Shown: positions 52,578-62,759, numbered from the stretch's first letter. The stretch is DNA of 64,000 nucleotides from Nonlabens spongiae (GCF_002117125.1 NZ_CP019344.1:1054001-1118000); one strand, 5' to 3'. A program made the numbers and translations. Notes: generated by a model from the sequence alone, not told the origin.

Positions 52578-55500
52578 ATGATGATGAAAAGGATTTATGC
52601 CGCGCTAGCGATAACATTATCGCTTTTTTTACCCCAGCAGTTATTTTCTCAGCTTGAAGCTTCAAATTGGTACTTTGGATTCGGAGCAGGAATCCAGTTT
52701 GATCAGACTACAGGAAATGTAACAGCCTTGACCGATGGGCAGCTCAATACAAATGAAGGTTGTACCGCTATAAGTGATGATCAAGGAAATTTACTTTTTT
52801 ATACAGACGGTTCAACCGTGTACAACCGCAACCATGTGGTAATGCAAAATGGTAATGGGCTGAAAGGAAATTCTTCAAGTTCTCAAAGTGCTGTAATCAT
52901 CCCAAAACCCCAAGATGATAATATCTATTATATCTTTACCGTAGATGCTCCAAATGGTGCTGGTCCAGGAGCACAGGACTCAGGTTTACATTACTACGAG
53001 GTGGATATGTCACTGGATTCTGGTCTAGGAGCCGTAACGTCTAGTATTGCACAACCTAACAATCTTATAGCTACTACCTCTGAGAAGATCGTAGCAATCA
53101 ATCATGAGACTCGAGATGAGATTCTAGTCACTGTTTATGCTAATGCCAATGGTTTTACATCAAATGCCTACAATACGTTTTACACTTTTACCATAAGCGC
53201 TTCTGGTGTTGATCCGAATCCAGTTGTAAGCGCAAATTTTGGTAATCGAACAATAAGCGACCCTCGTGGCTATTTGAAGATTTCTGCAAATGGACGATTT
53301 TTAGTGAGCTGCAATATGGGAGACGGTACTTTCCTCTACGACTACGACAGAACGACGGGTATCGTAAGCAATGAGAGAAGACTAGTCCTAACAGGTAGTG
53401 CTGCTAATCAAGGATATGGCGCAGAATTTTCACCCGACGGACGTTTATTATATGTTTCAGCAGTTAGAGCTGGTACTGCAGGTGACCCATTATCACAACA
53501 AACGGCTGCTCTCTATCAATTTGACTTATCAGATAATACCGCAATATCTCAAGACAATATTAGAAATAGTATAATTGTCGATCAAACTAATACCTATAGA
53601 GGCGCAATGCAATTGGGTATTGACGGTAGGATATATAGGTCTCTATCTGAAAATTTTGATACAGGTTATCCGTTTTTAGGAGTAATCAATAATCCTAATG
53701 CTCGTGGTACAGCGTGTAATTACGTTCATGATGCTATACCTCTTAGTGGTAAATTGTCAACTCAGGGTCTACCTCCTTTCATTCAAAGTTTCTTTGCCGC
53801 AATTGATGTAGAAAACTTATGTTTAGGCAATGCAACAACATTTTCCTTTGAGGCAGATACGCTACCAGATTCCATTCTATGGGAATTTGGAGATGGAACT
53901 GGAACTTCCACCATAGAAAATCCTTCCTACACCTATTCCAGTCCAGGTCAGTATGAAGTAAAGCTTACCTTGAACACAGCTGGAGCAACGAGAATTTACC
54001 GGACGAACATCGAAATTTATAACGTGCCAGTTGCGGCCCAAATCAGTGATATAGAAGTTTGTGATCTAGATCTAAGTGGTGACGAAACCATAGATTTAGA
54101 TGCAGAGGTAGGTCAGTTAGTTAGAGGCTCACAAAACACCCAAGAATTTGAGATACGCTACTATAATAATATCAATGATGCTCAGAATAATGAAAATGAG
54201 CTCTCCAGTTCTTTAGATATCACCACTGGAATGGTAACGGTTGTTGCAAAAATTTTCAATATAAATAACCAGGATTGTTTTGACACAGCGAGTGTTGATA
54301 TCACTCTCTACGCTCAACCAGTTGCTAATCCACTTGAAAACTTAGAAGAATGCGACGACGATTTTGATGGGTTTGTAAATTTTGACCTTACACAGCAAAA
54401 CAGTGATCTTCTAGGTACTGCCCAAAACGCGGCGGATTTTGTTATCACATATCATAGAACTCAAGCTGATGCACAATCTGGTGATGATCCAATAACCAAC
54501 GCCTCAAATTATAGAAATGAAGATCCTTTTAGTCAAACTATTTACGCTCGCATTGAAAATAGGCTGACTGACCAATGTGCGGATGTTTCTGAACCTTTTG
54601 AATTGATTGTCAATCCAAAACCAGTAGCTCTTGATTTTGCTGCTTTCCAATGTGATGAAGATGGAATCGCAGACCGTAGAACGATTTTCTCCCTACAAAG
54701 TTTTGATGAATCCATTTCAGATAATGCAATGGGCGTTCAAGTGAGTTACTACGCAACCAGAAATCAAGCACAAACTGGTGATTTTCAGAATGCCCTTAAT
54801 CCTGTGAGTTATAGAAACACTGCTCCATCGCAGGTGATTTTTGCTCGTGTAGAAAACGAGTCCACACGTTGTTTCAGTGTCTCTGAGGTAACACTTGACG
54901 TAAGCGCAAGTGATGCTCAAGATACAACTCTTGAACTGTGTGATGATGATGGGACTGAAGACGGGTTTACAGAATTTGATCTCTTTACAGCAAACGATGT
55001 CGTATTATTAAACGCTCCAAGTGACGTTACCGTAAATTACTATGAAACACTTGAAGGCGCGCAAACAGAGCAAAATCCTTTGCCTCGATTCTACACAAAC
55101 ACGACGGCAGGTAGACAACTTATCTATGCAAGAGCAGAGTCTGAAGATGGTAATTGCTTCGGTTTTGGTGAGGTCACGCTAATTGTAAATGAGTTACCAC
55201 AAATCGAGACCTACGAATTTATAAGAAACTGTGGTACGCCAGAACCTCCCATTACCATAGACGCTGGATTGCCTGCCGGTGCTATTGAGACAGACTTCAC
55301 CTATTTATGGAGTACGGGTGAGACCACCCAGGCCATAGAGATAGATGCAAGCGGCACCTACGAGGTAATTGTAACTAATGAAAACAATTGTACCAAGATC
55401 AGGGAAGTGGAGGTCATTTTAAGTGAGGTTGCCACGATTGAAGGAATAAGCGTGAGCAATGCTGTTTCTGGCGGGCGCTCAGGCAATGTTGCTATCTCGG

Positions 55501-55913
55501 TGAGTGGGCGCGGTGACTACGTTTTCAGTATTGAGGACGGATTTGGCTTTCAAGAAAACCCTGTTTTTAATGATTTGAGAGCTGGATTTTATGACGTGGT
55601 AGTACTGGATCGTTTAGGTTGTGGAGAAGCCACTACACGTTTTGCCGTTTTAGGCTACCCTAGATTTTTTACCCCAAATGATGATGGGTTCAACGATTTC
55701 TGGAATTTGAAAGGAACTGACGGTATGCTGGAACCGGAAGCCGAAGTCTTCATTTTTGATAGATACGGTAAATTATTGACTCGAGTCACGCCCTCAGGTC
55801 CTGGCTGGGATGGAACTTTCAACGGTCAGCCTCTGCCATCGAGCGACTATTGGTTCAGAGCGACGCTTACAGATGGGAGTGAGTTCTCAGGTCACTTCTC
55901 ATTGAAGAGATAG
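52578..55913 (+). CDS. T9SS type B sorting-domain surface protein with PKD domain
   Basis: 1111 residues. Signal peptide (MMMKRIYAALAITLSLFLPQQLFSQ). The N-terminal half looks like a beta-propeller (NWYFGFGAGIQFD, NLLFYTDGSTVYNRNH, GYGAEFSPDGRLLYVS). A PKD domain follows (DSILWEFGDGTGTSTIENPSYTYSSPGQYEVKL, about 435-470), then several repeats with ECDDDFDGFVNFDL / LCDDDGTEDGFTEFDL calcium-like motifs. The C-terminus GYPRFFTPNDDGFNDFWNL...YGKLL..VTPSGPGWDGTFNGQPLPSSDYWFRA is the CHU_C/type B sorting domain. Probably secreted by T9SS and bound to the cell surface. Confidence 0.93.
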   Translation: MMMKRIYAALAITLSLFLPQQLFSQLEASNWYFGFGAGIQFDQTTGNVTALTDGQLNTNEGCTAISDDQGNLLFYTDGSTVYNRNHVVMQNGNGLKGNSSSSQSAVIIPKPQDDNIYYIFTVDAPNGAGPGAQDSGLHYYEVDMSLDSGLGAVTSSIAQPNNLIATTSEKIVAINHETRDEILVTVYANANGFTSNAYNTFYTFTISASGVDPNPVVSANFGNRTISDPRGYLKISANGRFLVSCNMGDGTFLYDYDRTTGIVSNERRLVLTGSAANQGYGAEFSPDGRLLYVSAVRAGTAGDPLSQQTAALYQFDLSDNTAISQDNIRNSIIVDQTNTYRGAMQLGIDGRIYRSLSENFDTGYPFLGVINNPNARGTACNYVHDAIPLSGKLSTQGLPPFIQSFFAAIDVENLCLGNATTFSFEADTLPDSILWEFGDGTGTSTIENPSYTYSSPGQYEVKLTLNTAGATRIYRTNIEIYNVPVAAQISDIEVCDLDLSGDETIDLDAEVGQLVRGSQNTQEFEIRYYNNINDAQNNENELSSSLDITTGMVTVVAKIFNINNQDCFDTASVDITLYAQPVANPLENLEECDDDFDGFVNFDLTQQNSDLLGTAQNAADFVITYHRTQADAQSGDDPITNASNYRNEDPFSQTIYARIENRLTDQCADVSEPFELIVNPKPVALDFAAFQCDEDGIADRRTIFSLQSFDESISDNAMGVQVSYYATRNQAQTGDFQNALNPVSYRNTAPSQVIFARVENESTRCFSVSEVTLDVSASDAQDTTLELCDDDGTEDGFTEFDLFTANDVVLLNAPSDVTVNYYETLEGAQTEQNPLPRFYTNTTAGRQLIYARAESEDGNCFGFGEVTLIVNELPQIETYEFIRNCGTPEPPITIDAGLPAGAIETDFTYLWSTGETTQAIEIDASGTYEVIVTNENNCTKIREVEVILSEVATIEGISVSNAVSGGRSGNVAISVSGRGDYVFSIEDGFGFQENPVFNDLRAGFYDVVVLDRLGCGEATTRFAVLGYPRFFTPNDDGFNDFWNLKGTDGMLEPEAEVFIFDRYGKLLTRVTPSGPGWDGTFNGQPLPSSDYWFRATLTDGSEFSGHFSLKR

Positions 55914-55925
55914 TTTTTCTGATTT

Positions 55926-55941
55926 CGCTTTCGCGAAAGCG
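55926..55941. repeat. Iterated palindrome, copy 8
   Basis: Perfect CGCTTTCGCGAAAGCG between the two T9SS genes. Confidence 0.9.
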
Positions 55942-55970
55942 TAACAATCATAAAACTACTGAACACATTT

Positions 55971-55978
55971 TAACTTTG
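55971..55978 (+). promoter_or_regulatory. -7 element of the second T9SS gene
   Basis: TAACTTTG matches TAnnTTTG, about 38 bp before the start codon at 56016. The gene may therefore be expressed separately from its upstream paralogue. Confidence 0.5.
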
Positions 55979-56015
55979 GTAAAGAGTAATTTTAAATAAA
56001 TACCTTTACCTCACT

Positions 56016-58061
56016 ATGAAATACAAGGTGTTTTGGATGCTTTTTTTGCTGTGTGCTTTCGCGAAAGCGCAACAGGAATCCTCCTGCTGGTATTTTGGGA
56101 TAAACGCTGGAATTGATTTCAGCTCGGGAACACCACAACCTTTGTCTGACGGGCAAATTGTAACTCTAGAAGGATGTGCAACCATATCTGATAGATCGGG
56201 AAACCTTCTTTTTTACACAGATGGAACGAGTGTTTATAATCGCGATAACGCGTTGATGCCTAACGGTGATGACCTCAAAGGAGATAGTTCCAGTACCAGT
56301 AGCGCGATTATCGTGCCTATTCCTAACGATCCTTCAAGATACTATATCATTACCGTGGATACTGACGATAACCGATATCGCAACAATGAAGGCATGTTTT
56401 ACAGTGTTGTGGACATGAATTTAGATAACGGCAACGGAGATATAGATGTCTTTGAGAAGAACATCAATCTTTTGACACTGACCTCAGAGAAATTGACATC
56501 AGTTAAAAACGCAACAGATGATGGCTACTGGATCCTTACGCAATTTGAAGACAGGTTCTATGCCTATGAACTAACGAGTAGCGGTTTGAATACCTCGCCC
56601 GTAGTCTCTACCGTAGATCCTTTTATAGAGCTGATTACTTCTAGTATTACTAATGTAGATGTTTCTGCAATGCGAGGTTATATAAAATTAAATTCTGCTG
56701 GTGATAAACTTGTCGCGGCACATTTCAGCAATAATTCGACAAGTGAATTTTCTGGAATTACTGATGTAACTACCGCGCGAAGCCTAGCTTACAATAATGG
56801 TGGTGAATTGTATCTCTATGATTTTGATAACGCAACGGGCATCGTTTCTAATCCTGTACCACTCGCTACTAAACAAGATGGTGGTTCCTATTACGGTGTG
56901 GAATTTTCTAGTGACAATAGATATCTATATACTGAGGCAGATTATCTGATTCCCTCCACTACTCAGGTAATCAATTTAGATCGAGCGGAGATTCAGCGAT
57001 TTGACCTCACATCATCAAACATCGCTGCTTCAAAAGAAGTTCTTTATACCGATGATACTAATACGCTACGAGGAGCTTTACAAATAGGATTAGATGGGAA
57101 TATTTACCATGCGACGATCGGTTTAGAAAGTCTGGCACGCATTGAGAACCCAAATGATCCAAATGCGACCTATGAACAAAATGCTTTTGCTCTTGCTCCA
57201 GGCACTTTGTCACAATATGGGCTGCCCATATTTGTTCAATCCTTTATTGTAAATGCCGACATTAATGGCGAAGACAGCTGTCTGGGTGATCCTGCTCAGT
57301 TTAGCGCTAGTTCCCCTGATTCTATTCTATCCATAGAATGGAATTTTGGGGATCCTGCGTCTGGGAATGACAATACCTCTACTCTAATCAACCCAGAACA
57401 CACGTTTACCACTACGGGAGATTTTACTGTTACAGCAGAGATAACTACAGCCTTTGGTGTGACTATTCAGAGTATAACAGTTTCTGTTTTTCCAGATGTG
57501 GTCGTAAATCCTTTTCAAGACAGTTTTACCGTTTGTAACGAAGGTTTTGAAATCGGCACATTTGATTTAACCTCAGTGATCACCGAGCTTGAACAAGATG
57601 TTGATAATCAAACTATAGAATTATATCCTTCAGAAGAGCACGCCCAGAACCAGACCTCTCCTATTACAGATATCTCAGCCATCAACAACACAACTAATCC
57701 TGAGACCATTGCCGTGCACATTGCCAATGATAATTGTGAGGAAATCCTCCCCATCTATCTAGCGATAGAAAACTGTGACGTTGAAATATTCAACATTCTT
57801 ACTCCTAATGAAGATGGGAAAAATGATGAATTTGTCATCACCGGATTAAGAAATATATACTTCAATCATAAACTTTCCATTTACAATAGATACGGAGCAA
57901 AAGTTTGGGAAGGAGACAATGACGATTCTCCTTGGAACGGTACAGCAAATACTGGATTACTCAGTACAGGAGAAGTTCTTCCATCTGGGACCTATTTTTA
58001 TATTCTTGATTTTAATGAGGCCGAAAAAGAACCAAAATCTGGTTATGTTTACCTTCACTGA
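56016..58061 (+). CDS. T9SS type B sorting-domain surface protein, paralogue
   Basis: 681 residues with the same architecture as the gene before it. The signal peptide is MKYKVFWMLFLLCAFAKAQ. The propeller-like N-terminus has CWYFGINAGIDFSSG and NLLFYTDGTSVYNRDN. The PKD domain is SILSIEWNFGDPASGNDNTSTLINPEHTFTTTGDFTVTAEI (about 430-470). The CHU_C C-terminus is FNILTPNEDGKNDEFVI, LSIYNRYGAKVWEG and LPSGTYFYIL. It lacks the middle acidic repeats. Its signal-peptide end, AFAKAQ, is encoded by palindrome copy 9. Confidence 0.93.
   Translation: MKYKVFWMLFLLCAFAKAQQESSCWYFGINAGIDFSSGTPQPLSDGQIVTLEGCATISDRSGNLLFYTDGTSVYNRDNALMPNGDDLKGDSSSTSSAIIVPIPNDPSRYYIITVDTDDNRYRNNEGMFYSVVDMNLDNGNGDIDVFEKNINLLTLTSEKLTSVKNATDDGYWILTQFEDRFYAYELTSSGLNTSPVVSTVDPFIELITSSITNVDVSAMRGYIKLNSAGDKLVAAHFSNNSTSEFSGITDVTTARSLAYNNGGELYLYDFDNATGIVSNPVPLATKQDGGSYYGVEFSSDNRYLYTEADYLIPSTTQVINLDRAEIQRFDLTSSNIAASKEVLYTDDTNTLRGALQIGLDGNIYHATIGLESLARIENPNDPNATYEQNAFALAPGTLSQYGLPIFVQSFIVNADINGEDSCLGDPAQFSASSPDSILSIEWNFGDPASGNDNTSTLINPEHTFTTTGDFTVTAEITTAFGVTIQSITVSVFPDVVVNPFQDSFTVCNEGFEIGTFDLTSVITELEQDVDNQTIELYPSEEHAQNQTSPITDISAINNTTNPETIAVHIANDNCEEILPIYLAIENCDVEIFNILTPNEDGKNDEFVITGLRNIYFNHKLSIYNRYGAKVWEGDNDDSPWNGTANTGLLSTGEVLPSGTYFYILDFNEAEKEPKSGYVYLH
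56055..56069. repeat. Iterated palindrome, copy 9 (in signal peptide)
   Basis: GCTTTCGCGAAAGCG encodes AFAKAQ, including the signal peptidase site of the T9SS paralogue. Confidence 0.9.
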
Positions 58062-58137
58062 GATTAATTTGATTTTTTCCTAACATTTAATTTACTTATT
58101 TTCAGTACTTAAGACCTAATTTTAAAAATATTCTAAA

Positions 58138-58159
58138 TTTACTATGCACGCATAGTAAA
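58138..58159. promoter_or_regulatory. Probable MarR operator
   Basis: Perfect inverted repeat, TTTACTATGC (58138-58147) and GCATAGTAAA (58150-58159) with a 2-bp spacer, about 32 bp before the MarR start. Position and symmetry fit autoregulation of the marR/beta-oxidation operon. Confidence 0.8.
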
Positions 58160-58190
58160 AGTTCTTATCTTGCCTACGCAATCGTAATAG

Positions 58191-58649
58191 ATGAGAGACA
58201 AAACTTTAGATTATATATTAAGGACGACCTGGATGTCCATTTCAAAGATGTATAACGAGCAGGCTGCAACTAAAGGAAGTACCATGGCGACTGGATTTGC
58301 ACTCATAAGCATCGATCCAGAAAATGGTACGCCATCAACAGCATTAGGACCCAAAATGGGAATGGAAGCGACATCACTTTCCAGAACCCTCAAAATGATG
58401 GAAGATAAGGGCCTAATTGAACGCAAACGTAACCCAGAAGATGGACGCAGTGTTTTAATACACCTTACCGATTTTGGGCAAGACATGAGAGAGTTCTCAA
58501 AAGAAGTGGTAAAAACCTTTGATAAGAAGGTCAGAGAAGAAATAGAGGCTGAAAAGATTAAAACTTTTCTGGAGGTAGCTTATAAAATTAACGAGATAGT
58601 CTGTTCAAAAAAGATTTTTAAAAAACAAACAATACTAGCGACTAAATAA
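58191..58649 (+). CDS. MarR-family regulator of the beta-oxidation operon
   Basis: 152 residues. The winged-helix core ATSLSRTLKMMEDKGLIERKRNPEDGRSVLIHLTDFGQDMREF (about 65-108) shows the MarR recognition helix and the D-R wing motif. It is the first gene of the operon, followed 1 bp later by the HCDH/ECH gene. It probably represses the operon and responds to acyl-CoA or a related ligand, as known for other MarR regulators of fatty-acid degradation (inference). Confidence 0.9.
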   Translation: MRDKTLDYILRTTWMSISKMYNEQAATKGSTMATGFALISIDPENGTPSTALGPKMGMEATSLSRTLKMMEDKGLIERKRNPEDGRSVLIHLTDFGQDMREFSKEVVKTFDKKVREEIEAEKIKTFLEVAYKINEIVCSKKIFKKQTILATK

Positions 58650-58650
58650 T

Positions 58651-61059
58651 ATGGGAAAAAGAAGAATAAAACACGTTACCGTTATAGGTTCTGGTATCAT
58701 GGGAAGCGGGATCGCCTGCCATTTTGCTAATATAGGTTGCGAGGTGCTCCTTCTGGACATCGTACCTAGAGAACTTAACGATAAAGAAAAGTCAAAAGGA
58801 TTAACTCTAGAGGATAAGGTTGTGCGCAATCGCATGGTAAATGAAAACCTGCAATCTGCTATAAAGAGTAAACCGGCACCACTTTACGACAAATCATTTG
58901 CAAAACGTATCACGACTGGTAACCTTGAAGATGATCTGAAGAAAATTGCAGATACTGACTGGATCATAGAAGTGGTAGTTGAAAGACTTGATATTAAAAA
59001 ATCAGTCTTTGAGCAAATTGAGAAGTATCGTAAACCTGAAACGCTGATCACTTCAAATACTTCTGGAATTCCTATCGCCTTTATGAATGAGGGCCGTAGC
59101 GAGGATTTCAGAAAACATTTTGCAGTAACACATTTCTTTAATCCACCACGATACTTAAAACTGTTTGAAGTTGTTCCTGGTCCAGATTGTAAATCAGAAG
59201 TCACTGATTTCTTAATGGATTATGGAGACCGCTACCTAGGTAAAACATCAGTGCTTGCAAAAGACACTCCAGCATTTATAGGGAATCGTATCGGTATTTT
59301 TAGTATACAGAGTCTTTTCCACCAAGTGAAAAAAATGGGGCTCACGGTAACTGAAGTTGATAAACTCACCGGTCCGGTGATCGGCCGTCAGAAGTCAGCT
59401 ACTTTTAGAACTGTTGATGTAGTAGGTCTCGACACCCTAGTCCATGTGGCAAATGGCGTTTATGAAAACTGCCCTGAGGATGAACATCGAGACACTTTTA
59501 AATTACCAGATTTCATCAACACTATGATGGAAAATAAATGGTTAGGTTCTAAGACAGGTCAAGGTTTCTATAAAAAAGAGGTTGATAAGGACGGTAAGAA
59601 ACAAATTCTAGCTCTCAATCTTGATTCTATGGAATACGAGAATCAAGGCAGAGCAAAGTTTGCCACCCTTGAAATGACTAAATCTATTGATAAAGTCGCT
59701 GATCGTTTTGCAGTATTAATAAACGGTAAAGACAAGGCTGGAGAGTTTTACAGAAAAAGCTTTGCATCGCTTTTTGCATATGTGCAACACCGCATCCCTG
59801 AAATTTCAGACGAGCTTTACAGAATTGATGATGCGATGAGCGCCGGTTTTGGTTGGGAACATGGACCTTTTCAGGTTTGGGATGCTGTAGGGATCAAAAA
59901 AGGTGTTGAACTCATGAAGGCCATCGGTAAAGAGCCCGCAAGCTGGGTCACAGAGATGCTGGATAAGGGATTTGAGAGTTTCTACACTGTTAAAAATGGT
60001 AACACCTACTACTACTCCATACCAGATAAAGACTATGTGAAGAAACCAGGTCAGGACAGCATGATCATTCTTGATAATTTGAGAGAGCAATCGCCAGTTT
60101 TCAAAAATTCAGGAGTAACTGTTCATGATTTAGGTGATGGTATCTTAAATGTAGAATTCACTTCTAAAATGAATAGCATCGGTGGCGATGTTCTGGCTGG
60201 AATGAACAAAGCCATTGATATTGCTGAGGATCGCTTTGACGGTCTGGTGGTTGCAAATAATGGAGCTAACTTTTCAGTAGGTGCAAACATCGGGATGATT
60301 TTTATGATGGCGGTAGAGCAGGAATATGACGAGCTCAACATGGCGATCAGACAATTCCAGAACACCGTAATGCGCCTGCGATACAGTAGTGTACCAGTTA
60401 TCGTCGCTCCTCATCAAATGACTCTGGGTGGAGGCTGCGAGATGACTATGCATAGTGATATGGCTGTTGCGAGTGCTGAGACCTACATAGGATTGGTAGA
60501 ATTTGGTGTGGGAGTAATCCCAGGCGGTGGAGGTTCTAAGGAAATGGCGCTACGCGCTAGTGACACCTTTGAAGAGAATGATGTTGAATTGAACCGTTTG
60601 AGAGAGCACTTTCTAACCATCGGTATGGCAAAAGTAGCTACAAGTGCTTATGAAGCTTACGATCTAGGCATTCTGAGAAAAGGTTTGGATCAAGTTGTCG
60701 TAAATGATAATAGACGTATCGCTTTCGCGAAAGCGCAGGCACGCCTCATGGCAAACAAAGGATATACACAACCCGCTCCACGCAAAGACATCAAGGTACT
60801 GGGTAAACAGGCTCTAGGAATGTTCCTCGTAGGAACCGATCAGATGGAAGCTGGAAAATACATCTCTGAACACGACAGGAAAATCGCCAATAAGCTTGCC
60901 TATGTAATGGCCGGTGGAGATTTGAGTGCCCCTACCATGGTATCTGAACAATACTTATTGGATCTAGAACGAGAGGCCTTCTTGAGCCTTACAGGTGAGC
61001 GCAAAACACTAGAAAGACTGCAACACATGATTCAGAAAGGGAAACCTCTTAGAAATTGA
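58651..61059 (+). CDS. 3-hydroxyacyl-CoA dehydrogenase / enoyl-CoA hydratase fusion
   Basis: 802 residues. The NAD-binding HCDH domain comes first (VIGSGIMGSGIACHFANIGCEVLLLD, about 10-35; THFFNPPRYLKLFEVVPG, about 170-187). The enoyl-CoA hydratase domain is C-terminal (NNGANFSVGANIGMIF, then GGGCEMTMHSDMAVASAETYIGLVEFGVGVIPGGGGSKEMALR, about 530-635). This order is the reverse of E. coli FadB/FadJ and usual in Bacteroidota. It catalyses hydration of enoyl-CoA and oxidation of 3-hydroxyacyl-CoA. Confidence 0.95.
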   Translation: MGKRRIKHVTVIGSGIMGSGIACHFANIGCEVLLLDIVPRELNDKEKSKGLTLEDKVVRNRMVNENLQSAIKSKPAPLYDKSFAKRITTGNLEDDLKKIADTDWIIEVVVERLDIKKSVFEQIEKYRKPETLITSNTSGIPIAFMNEGRSEDFRKHFAVTHFFNPPRYLKLFEVVPGPDCKSEVTDFLMDYGDRYLGKTSVLAKDTPAFIGNRIGIFSIQSLFHQVKKMGLTVTEVDKLTGPVIGRQKSATFRTVDVVGLDTLVHVANGVYENCPEDEHRDTFKLPDFINTMMENKWLGSKTGQGFYKKEVDKDGKKQILALNLDSMEYENQGRAKFATLEMTKSIDKVADRFAVLINGKDKAGEFYRKSFASLFAYVQHRIPEISDELYRIDDAMSAGFGWEHGPFQVWDAVGIKKGVELMKAIGKEPASWVTEMLDKGFESFYTVKNGNTYYYSIPDKDYVKKPGQDSMIILDNLREQSPVFKNSGVTVHDLGDGILNVEFTSKMNSIGGDVLAGMNKAIDIAEDRFDGLVVANNGANFSVGANIGMIFMMAVEQEYDELNMAIRQFQNTVMRLRYSSVPVIVAPHQMTLGGGCEMTMHSDMAVASAETYIGLVEFGVGVIPGGGGSKEMALRASDTFEENDVELNRLREHFLTIGMAKVATSAYEAYDLGILRKGLDQVVVNDNRRIAFAKAQARLMANKGYTQPAPRKDIKVLGKQALGMFLVGTDQMEAGKYISEHDRKIANKLAYVMAGGDLSAPTMVSEQYLLDLEREAFLSLTGERKTLERLQHMIQKGKPLRN
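60720..60735. repeat. Iterated palindrome, copy 10 (in HCDH/ECH gene)
   Basis: Perfect CGCTTTCGCGAAAGCG, read in frame as IAFAKAQA. Confidence 0.9.
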
Positions 61060-61123
61060 TGCAAAGATCAATTTCTTGACGGTCGACCTATTGACATTTG
61101 ACGACCGACAAATTGAAGATAAA

Positions 61124-61483
61124 ATGATACAACACAATTTTAGAAAGCTGAATATCTGGAAAGAGGGAATTCAAGTGGTTAAAGAAACCTACGCGATGAC
61201 CAAAGTTTTTCCGAAAGAAGAGAGGTTTGGTTTGTCAAGTCAGTTGCAACGAAGTGCTGTTTCAATTCCTTCAAATATAGCTGAAGGAACTTCTCGATCC
61301 AGGAACAGACATTTCAGACAATATCTTGAAACAGCGTTGGGGTCAGCGTTTGAATGGGAAACGCAACTAATAGTAAGTTTTGAAGTTAATTATTTATCTA
61401 GAGAAACGTTTGATCACCTTTCGGAGAAAATCCAAAAAATTCAAAATCAAATAATAAAATTCATGAACTCACTGAAAGACTAG
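61124..61483 (+). CDS. Four-helix-bundle (23S rRNA IVP-type) protein
   Basis: 119 residues from MIQHNFRKLNIWKEG; the longer frame starting at 61076 lacks family support. FRKLNIWKEGIQVVKETY, FGLSSQLQRSAVSIPSNIAEGTSRS and FRQYLETALGSAFEWETQL are the family signature. Such genes were first found in rRNA intervening sequences but also occur as free genes of unknown function. It sits between two beta-oxidation genes. Confidence 0.93.
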   Translation: MIQHNFRKLNIWKEGIQVVKETYAMTKVFPKEERFGLSSQLQRSAVSIPSNIAEGTSRSRNRHFRQYLETALGSAFEWETQLIVSFEVNYLSRETFDHLSEKIQKIQNQIIKFMNSLKD

Positions 61484-61522
61484 TCGGTCGTCCGTCGTCA
61501 ATCAGTCAATAGTCGTTAAAAT

Positions 61523-62713
61523 ATGAAAACCGCATACATAGTCGCAGCAAAAAGAACAGCTGTAGGAAAAGCTCCCAGAGGAGTATTTAGATTTAAAAGA
61601 CCAGATGAGCTGGCAGCAGAAACTATTGAGGCACTTTTGAAAGATGTACCAGGTCTCGATAAAAAACGCATTGACGATGTTATCGTAGGTAACGCAATGC
61701 CCGAAGCTGAGCAAGGCTTAAACATGGCACGGTTGATCTCCCTTATGGGACTGAAAATCGATGATGTACCTGGAGTTACGGTGAATAGATACTGTGCAAG
61801 CGGTGTCGAGACCATCGCCATGGCAACTGCAAAAATCCAATCTGGAATGGCAGATTGTATCATCGCAGGAGGTGCTGAGTCCATGTCCTACATACCTATG
61901 GGAGGTTATAAACCCACTCCTGATTATAAGGTGGCTCAAGCCGGTAACGAGGATTATTACTGGGGAATGGGTTTAACCGCTGAGGCCGTCGCTAAAGAAT
62001 TCAATGTTTCCAGAGAAGATCAGGATGAGTTTGCCTACAAATCGCATCAAAAGGCACTCAAAGCACAAGCAGAAGGTCGTTTCCAAGATCAAATCGTCCC
62101 GATTGAAGTAGAGGAAACTTTTCTTAATGATGCTGGAAAGAAAGAAACACGTACTTACACTGTAAATAAAGATGAAGGTCCTCGCGCCGATACTAAGCTG
62201 GAAGTATTGGCTAAACTGCGACCCGTATTTGTTGACGGTGGCTCAGTTACCGCTGGTAATTCTTCACAAATGAGTGATGGGGCTGCCATGGTGCTGGTAA
62301 TGAGTGAGGAGATGGTTAAGGAATTAAACCTGGAGCCCATTGCGCGCATGGTCAACTTTGCCGCAGCAGGAGTACCTCCTAGAATCATGGGAATAGGACC
62401 AGTAAAGGCAATTCCGAAAGCTTTGAAACAAGCTGGCCTGGATCAAAAAGATATCGATCTTATAGAATTGAATGAAGCTTTTGCTAGTCAATCACTAGCC
62501 GTAATTCGCGAGCTTAATTTGAATCCCGATATCACCAACGTTAATGGTGGGGCCATTTCTTTAGGTCACCCCTTAGGTTGTACAGGTGCAAAACTGAGCG
62601 TCCAACTCTTTGATGAAATGCGTAAGCGCGATATGAAAAACAAATATGGTATCGTAACCATGTGCGTAGGAACCGGACAGGGAGCCTGCGGAATTTATGA
62701 GTTTCTTTCGTAA
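61523..62713 (+). CDS. fadA: Acetyl-CoA C-acyltransferase (thiolase)
   Basis: 396 residues. Active-site C91 (NRYCASG), the His in GGAISLGHPLGCTGAK (about 350) and C in MCVGTGQGACG (about 382) are all present. The enzyme cleaves 3-ketoacyl-CoA to acetyl-CoA in the last step of beta-oxidation, partnering the HCDH/ECH protein upstream. Confidence 0.96.
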   Translation: MKTAYIVAAKRTAVGKAPRGVFRFKRPDELAAETIEALLKDVPGLDKKRIDDVIVGNAMPEAEQGLNMARLISLMGLKIDDVPGVTVNRYCASGVETIAMATAKIQSGMADCIIAGGAESMSYIPMGGYKPTPDYKVAQAGNEDYYWGMGLTAEAVAKEFNVSREDQDEFAYKSHQKALKAQAEGRFQDQIVPIEVEETFLNDAGKKETRTYTVNKDEGPRADTKLEVLAKLRPVFVDGGSVTAGNSSQMSDGAAMVLVMSEEMVKELNLEPIARMVNFAAAGVPPRIMGIGPVKAIPKALKQAGLDQKDIDLIELNEAFASQSLAVIRELNLNPDITNVNGGAISLGHPLGCTGAKLSVQLFDEMRKRDMKNKYGIVTMCVGTGQGACGIYEFLS

Positions 62714-62759
62714 AGACTGAAAGATGAAAGAAAAAAGATGAAAGACTAGTTCATATCTC

